Assembly (NCBI GenBank): GCA_963721075.1
Contig: CAVRHV010000006.1
Span: 62,001 to 126,000, forward strand
Direction of reading: 5' to 3'
Source of the DNA: DATFVA01 sp963721075
GTDB lineage: Bacteria > Bacteroidota > Ignavibacteria > Ignavibacteriales > Ignavibacteriaceae
Length of the DNA: 64,000 bases
Each line of letters starts with the position of its first letter. Position 1 is the stretch's first letter. Both the position numbers and the translations under genes were made by a program. The notes beneath the pieces were generated by a model that saw only the letters and a list, made by a program, of their open reading frames with translations, made no database searches and was not told where the DNA came from. Shown here one piece after another: positions 60,019 through 64,000 of the stretch.

Positions 60019-60885
60019 TTAAAAATAAGGTGGTGGAACCGGCAGTTTACCACCGCAGGAACACAGCCCATTTGATTTTTCGTAGCTGTTCATTTTCCCG
60101 CAATCAGTGCATCGCACCCACATTGGATTAATATGATGAGGCACCCAAACGCTGAAATAAGCAGCGTTAGCAAGATTATCCCAGAATCTTTTCTTAGCGT
60201 TATTATGGGACGGACTATGCAAAATCTGATGAACATCTTCCGGGTGATCCCAGGCAGTTATCGTAATACTGCGTTCACCCGCACGAGCCAATGCGGCCCC
60301 GATAAAACCTTCCATTTTCAGCAGCTCTTTGACAGTATCCCGTCCCCGATCTCTTATCTCCGGGGTCTCCTCATCCTTATTCCAGATTCCGGTAATAGCG
60401 AATGCACCTGGCTTATTTAATTTTCTGGTTTGCGCAAAAACGGAATAGCCAAATGAAAATGGACCGAGCTCATTCGGCTGAACCAATGTCTGTAGGCCTA
60501 ACTGATCCGGTACCGCTTTACTGTCATAATACCCAACCACAGATTCAATTTTACCGTTTGATATCTTAATAAAATCAGCTCCTGAAAGTAAAATTTCTTT
60601 CCCTGTCGGAGGTAATCCCCGGAATACCCCCTTATTTGTTCCTTTCATCAACCATTGCGCTGCAACCATCCCATCACCTGTTTCTGCTTTGCTGACTATT
60701 TCAAACGAAAGGTCAGGAAAGGCCTCCCATAGACTCTGAGCATACCTGCCGATATCACGCCCCCGTATTCTTATATTCGGGTCACTGTACTCGCCATTTT
60801 CATTAAACTCATTAGCGATTGCTTCAGAGTTGTGTTCATTCCATGCATTAAAATAGGCTTGGGCAACATCCTGGAGATTACTCAT
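60019..60885 (-). CDS. SnoaL-like domain / dimeric alpha-beta barrel / zinc ribbon fusion
   Basis: 288 residues. Residues 1-125 form a SnoaL-like (ester-cyclase/NTF2-type) domain: YFNAWNEHNSEAIANEFNEN and GRDIGRYAQSLWEAFPDLSF. Residues ~145-250 resemble an ABM-type dimeric alpha-beta barrel (SITITAWDHPEDVHQIL). Residues 257-282 are a zinc ribbon with CxxC (C259, C262) and CxC (C275, C277). SnoaL enzymes act on polyketide or steroid-like substrates; ABM domains occur in monooxygenases. The joining of all three is unusual. No signal peptide is seen. Function unknown. Confidence 0.8.
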   Translation of the reverse strand: MSNLQDVAQAYFNAWNEHNSEAIANEFNENGEYSDPNIRIRGRDIGRYAQSLWEAFPDLSFEIVSKAETGDGMVAAQWLMKGTNKGVFRGLPPTGKEILLSGADFIKISNGKIESVVGYYDSKAVPDQLGLQTLVQPNELGPFSFGYSVFAQTRKLNKPGAFAITGIWNKDEETPEIRDRGRDTVKELLKMEGFIGAALARAGERSITITAWDHPEDVHQILHSPSHNNAKKRFWDNLANAAYFSVWVPHHINPMWVRCTDCGKMNSYEKSNGLCSCGGKLPVPPPYF

Positions 60886-61133
60886 ATTAATTTTTCCTCC
60901 GAAAGTTTAATGACAATTTTATCTTAGTTTATTTTAAGCCGTAGTTTCATCTTAGTCACAAATGCCCGATCCCAAAGAAATGGAAGAAACATATAGAAAT
61001 TAGTGAGATTCGGCAAGAGGAATTATTATACAGGGATAAGCAGGAATCAGAAAATTATTTTGTTTAAAAGTTGAGAGTTAACTAACCGTTAGCGGTATTT
61101 AGATTTGAAAGGTTCGGAATGCAGCCGGGGGAC

Positions 61134-61160
61134 AATAAAAAAGCCCTGAATTTCAGGGCT
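61134..61160 (-). terminator. Rho-independent terminator downstream of tRNA-Asn
   Basis: On the minus strand a perfect AGCCCTGAA / TTCAGGGCT hairpin (61142-61160) is followed by a T-rich run (61134-61141). It lies 10 bp after the 3' end of the tRNA. Confidence 0.8.
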
Positions 61161-61170
61161 AAATTAACAG

Positions 61171-61242
61171 CTCCGCGAGCAGGACTCGAACCTGCAACCC
61201 TCCGGTTAACAGCCGGATGCTCCACCATTGAGCTATCGCGGA
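61171..61242 (-). tRNA. tRNA-Asn (GUU)
   Basis: 72 bases without encoded CCA. The acceptor stem is TCCGCGA pairing with TCGCGGA, with discriminator G. The D arm is GCTC/GAGC, the anticodon loop CTGTTAA inside stem TCCGG/CCGGA gives anticodon GTT, and the T arm is GCAGG-TTCGAGT-CCTGC. All stems pair fully. An unrelated open frame over the gene on the same strand is a chance reading. Confidence 0.95.
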
Positions 61243-61562
61243 ATTTCTCCCGATTTACCGGGATTATCACATAATTTCCAAACAATTCCTTTAAAAAAGG
61301 AATTCAAACATAAGACCAATTCTGCTTTTTGTCAAGCCTTTTAGCTAAATCCCGCAGCGGCCTGGTTTTATTAAAATATGAAATCCGGACAGTCCACCTC
61401 TGCCTTAAGGAATTTGTTAAATAGGACCCCACTTCCTGATTATTTAAATCTTTTATAACACCCCCAAACACTATCAAATCCGTACTCAGTCTATTCATCT
61501 GTATCTGACAATAAATACCTGCTGACCTTTATTGATCAACAGGAATAAAAATAAATTCTCAA

Positions 61563-62234
61563 TTAAAGTTGCCCTCTTTCCGCAGCCTTTTTAAGATCTT
61601 CATTTGCAAAAATTGCAATTTCAACTCTTCTGTTAAGCTGCTTGCCTTCGGCTGTCTGGTTTGATGCTATAGGTTCTTTTTCGCCCAATCCCAGAACTGA
61701 AAGTCTGAAGGAATTAACGCCTTGTCCTTTAGTATAATCTGAAACTGACTCAGCCCTTCTTTCGGATAAGGTCTGGTTGTATGCATCTGTGCCATCAAAA
61801 TCGGTATGCCCCGTTACCAGAATGTTTGTATCGGGATATCTGTTAAGAATGACAGCAAGATTACGAATATTTGTTTTAGCCTGAGATTGTAGTGTGGAAG
61901 AATTGGTTTCAAAAAGGATCCCGGAATCGAAAGTAATTTTTATGCCCTCGCCGACTCTTTCTATTTTTGCCCCCGCAATATCATTTTCCATTTCTTCGGC
62001 TTGCTGATCCATATAGTCTCCAATCAAAGCTCCTGCAGTACCGCCAACGGCAGCACCTATTATTGCTCCCAGTACGGTATTACCCAACTGATCGCCAATA
62101 ACTCCGCCAACCACTCCCCCGCCAACACCGCCTATTACTCCACCTTTAACAGCATTGCTTGTACCGCAGCTGTAACCCAAAATAACAAGGCTTGCTACCA
62201 CTACAACTAATATTATTCTTTTTATTTTTTTCAT
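61563..62234 (-). CDS. OmpA-family lipoprotein with glycine zipper
   Basis: 223 residues. Signal peptide with lipobox-like YSC (C23), a Gly-zipper segment (~31-73; GGVIGGVGGGVVGGVIG), and a C-terminal OmpA/Pal domain: FDSGILFETNSSTL, ILVTGHTDFDGTDAYNQTLS, and EGKQLNRRVEIAIF, which holds the peptidoglycan-binding Asp/Arg pair. YiaD-like outer-membrane lipoproteins of this design anchor the envelope to peptidoglycan. It is separated by 44 bp from the next envelope protein gene, upstream on the same strand. Confidence 0.9.
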   Translation of the reverse strand: MKKIKRIILVVVVASLVILGYSCGTSNAVKGGVIGGVGGGVVGGVIGDQLGNTVLGAIIGAAVGGTAGALIGDYMDQQAEEMENDIAGAKIERVGEGIKITFDSGILFETNSSTLQSQAKTNIRNLAVILNRYPDTNILVTGHTDFDGTDAYNQTLSERRAESVSDYTKGQGVNSFRLSVLGLGEKEPIASNQTAEGKQLNRRVEIAIFANEDLKKAAERGQL

Positions 62235-62278
62235 TTTTAAAATTCCTTTTTTTAATACCCGCTAACAATTATTTTCTC

Positions 62279-62776
62279 TTATTCAAAGAAATATCTTACA
62301 CCAAGCCCTGCGTCAATCCCCAGTCCGGCAAGCGGAGTAACCTGAAATACCGGTACCAGCTCCAAAAATACATCGATCGGAGTTGAATGAGGTAACCAGG
62401 CAATTCCAAATACACCTCTTATACCAAATGATCCGTCATAACCGCCTCCGGTGTTGAACCTGCCTCCAAATCCGTAATAAAGCGGAAATCTTTCAGTTGA
62501 TTGGATTGCATTAAATGCGTGCCAGAGATAATCCATATGAAAGTGAACACGGCCGGAATTATCGTAGTTTCCCTTGTATTTGATACGGTCGCCGCCAAGG
62601 GAGACACCAAGACCGAAATCAAAAGCATTATCCTTTGACGTCCAGAGTTTAGCACTCAGCCCTGATGGTTCTCCTAAAATAATTCCAAGGCCAAATCCGT
62701 GGTCTTGCGCTGTAACTGGCTTAGCCAGGAACATCATCAATCCCAGGACCATACAGAATAATATATTTTTTTTCAT
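62279..62776 (-). CDS. small outer-membrane beta-barrel protein (DUF3996-like)
   Basis: 165 residues. Signal peptide (ILFCMVLGLMMFLAKPVTA). The mature part begins FGLGIILGEPSGLSAKLWTS, a pattern I associate with DUF3996/BAPKO_0422-type barrels, followed by regular beta strands (FDFGLGVSLGG, LYYGFGGRFNTGGG, DVFLELVPVFQV) and a C-terminal aromatic strand LGVRYFFE. About eight strands would fit a small barrel. Function unknown. It lies between two envelope lipoprotein genes on the same strand. Confidence 0.8.
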   Translation of the reverse strand: MKKNILFCMVLGLMMFLAKPVTAQDHGFGLGIILGEPSGLSAKLWTSKDNAFDFGLGVSLGGDRIKYKGNYDNSGRVHFHMDYLWHAFNAIQSTERFPLYYGFGGRFNTGGGYDGSFGIRGVFGIAWLPHSTPIDVFLELVPVFQVTPLAGLGIDAGLGVRYFFE

Positions 62777-62805
62777 AACTAAGGCCTCTTTCGTTTTTTC
62801 AAAAA

Positions 62806-63618
62806 TTATTTAATTCTTAAGTTGACTGTTTCTAAAGCAGTATTTTGATTTGCAGCAACATTTACATTAACAATGGTTGTATCATAATAAGCCGGATCTG
62901 CAGAAAATACTTCCACCCTGTAAGTCTGTTGCAATAATGCCATTAGCCTGAATGACCCTGTAATTGGTTCAGCAATTGTAAGAGAGGTATCTGTTCCGCT
63001 TATTGCATAAACAAAACCAGCAGTGCTTACCGGATTTATTTCACCCGAAATACTTCCGGAGATTGCAGCAGGCGTTACTCTTATGACGGGTTTCAACTTA
63101 TATGTTCCATTACCCGCAGCTACTATTGACCGCTCAGCGTCAAAATCGAGTAATAGCTCGTAAACAATACCATCTTCTATATCAAAAGAGTGATTAAGCT
63201 TAATACCGGTTATCTGTCCGCTTGAAATTTCAAGAGGATGAGTAACTCCATCAACAACTATGTTGCTTCCCGTACCAATTATTAATCTTATTTGTGTATA
63301 GTGCCCGGCCTCAAGTGAATGGTCACCAAGCACAACACTTGCCCCATTCCTTAATAATAACAAATCATAAGTAGCAGGACTATTGTTTATCAAGAACCAA
63401 CCGCTGCTTGAATCAGATCCGGATCTATGAACTTCAACTCTTGTTACGACAATATTTACCTCGTCATAACCTGCGGGAAAATCAACCATTGTCAGCTTTA
63501 GCTGACCTCTCCCGGGTTCTGGTGAAGTTGAGTCAGAACAGCCAAAAATGAATAAGCCTGCTGTAAAAAAAATCAAAAGAGCTGCGAAATGAATTATTTT
63601 TTCTTTAGTGAATTTCAT
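62806..63618 (-). CDS. DUF4382-domain lipoprotein
   Basis: 270 residues. Lipobox LFIFGCSDS gives Cys27. Residues ~35-180 form a DUF4382 domain: GQLKLTMVDFPAGYDEVNIVVT, LLLLRNGASVVLGDHSLEAGHYTQIRLII, and GIKLNHSFDIEDG. The C-terminal ~85 residues are a second, beta-rich carboxypeptidase-regulatory-like module (GSISGEINPVSTAGFVYAI). Outer-membrane location is likely. Function unknown; DUF4382 lipoproteins are widespread in the FCB group. Confidence 0.85.
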   Translation of the reverse strand: MKFTKEKIIHFAALLIFFTAGLFIFGCSDSTSPEPGRGQLKLTMVDFPAGYDEVNIVVTRVEVHRSGSDSSSGWFLINNSPATYDLLLLRNGASVVLGDHSLEAGHYTQIRLIIGTGSNIVVDGVTHPLEISSGQITGIKLNHSFDIEDGIVYELLLDFDAERSIVAAGNGTYKLKPVIRVTPAAISGSISGEINPVSTAGFVYAISGTDTSLTIAEPITGSFRLMALLQQTYRVEVFSADPAYYDTTIVNVNVAANQNTALETVNLRIK

Positions 63619-63896
63619 TGTTAAATTTTCTTTCTTTAATATTCTAAATAAAAATCGTTAATGTGCTTATCGCTTTTACACGAACATTTATGTTGTGGTT
63701 TCTGTGCATATAGTTTTTATTAAACTCATGGGAAACTACGGGAAGGCGCAAGTCAAAACAATCAGGCAAAGGGATGAAAAAAGACTTAATCCTATTTATT
63801 GGGAATAAATTAGTTTAAAGTTTGATGCAAGGAACGATCTTGATAATTGTTCAGGAGAAGATCAATTTTGTAATCTTCTTTATCATTGCGATCCCT

Positions 63897-64000
63897 TTAT
63901 TTAATCAAAATCATTTTCTTAGTCGAAATAAAATTATTTACTCTCATTCTGTATATGTATATACCGCTTGCCAGTGATGAGCCGTTAAAATTAACTTCAT
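63897..64000 (-). CDS. C-terminal end of a T9SS-exported protein, cut by the window edge
   Basis: The last ~34 codons are inside the window. The reading NGSSLASGIYIYRMRVN, then STKKMILIK and a TAA at 63897-63899, is the end of a type A sorting domain like those at 11554 and 39117. The 278 bp between this stop and the DUF4382 gene shows no other feature. Confidence 0.8.
   Translation of the reverse strand, partial: EVNFNGSSLASGIYIYRMRVNNFISTKKMILIK

Noticed and set aside
61082..61285. 67-residue open frame overlapping tRNA-Asn
   Set aside because: It reads straight through the tRNA and terminator; a chance frame.
61304..61498. 64-residue minus-strand frame between the OmpA-type gene and the tRNA
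   Set aside because: No ribosome-binding site, no recognisable domain and not in a gene run; weak evidence only, so left out of the annotation.

Overview
The window most resembles a member of the Ignavibacteria or a close relative in the Bacteroidota/Chlorobiota (FCB) group. At least four proteins end in a type IX secretion (T9SS) sorting domain (motifs such as YPNPFNPTTTI and GVYFYR). There is a PorV/PorQ-like outer-membrane protein, a CarboxypepD_reg/TonB-dependent receptor, two-component-type propellers fused to SpoIIE phosphatases, and a DUF4874/DUF4832 protein. The DNA is moderately AT-rich. No rRNA, CRISPR array, complete transposase or phage was recognised; there is one tRNA (Asn). The taxonomic call is inference from gene content.

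Layout. 0.2-4.3 kb: a STAND NTPase with an APH-kinase-like front end, convergent with a lone response regulator. 4.5-5.6 kb: cyclopropane-fatty-acid synthase. 5.8-11.4 kb: a partner-switching module (SpoIIE-type phosphatase, STAS antagonist, HATPase anti-sigma-type kinase) plus a propeller-SpoIIE sensor broken by frameshifts. 11.5-17.3 kb: a giant secreted protein gene (LamG, CSLREA/beta-helix, zinc metalloprotease, VWA, LSWEGG hexapeptide repeats, T9SS tail), broken in many places, and a small secreted neighbour. 17.3-23 kb: two copies of a palindromic intergenic element, a six-unit 11-bp repeat, a kinase-PEGA-FGE-esterase fusion and a nucleotidyltransferase. 22.9-27.4 kb: GHMP sugar kinase, SSS symporter with a 54-residue membrane partner, and a GH109-type alpha-N-acetylgalactosaminidase in three pieces. 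27.5-49.7 kb: a very long same-strand array of 14 genes (GH36-like enzyme, surface proteins, TonB receptor, further glycosidase-like proteins, then kbaY, a PfkB kinase, a transporter, kbaZ and agaS), with a DeoR regulator diverging at its head. 50.6-53.5 kb: an amidohydrolase and a HerA/DUF853 ATPase. 53.7-59.9 kb: a TolC-HlyD-RND efflux operon with a thioredoxin-like protein. 60-64 kb: a SnoaL-like fusion, tRNA-Asn, an OmpA-type lipoprotein, a DUF3996-like barrel, a DUF4382 lipoprotein, and the tail of another T9SS protein cut by the window edge.

How it fits together. The 22.9-49.7 kb block reads as a locus for using alpha-linked N-acetylgalactosamine or galactose glycans. Surface and periplasmic glycosidases (GH109-type, GH36-like, an unassigned TIM-barrel enzyme) and a TonB/PorV/paired-surface-protein set stand where a Bacteroides locus would have SusC/SusD. 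AgaS, a PfkB kinase and KbaY/KbaZ then form the tagatose pathway to triose phosphates. AgaA (deacetylase) and AgaK (kinase) are not in the window.

Caution. Many genes between 8 and 44.5 kb are split by single-base shifts, several of them in homopolymers. Genes in the other regions are intact. Assembly or read error is the simplest explanation, so split genes are given here as fragments of one gene and not asserted to be dead.
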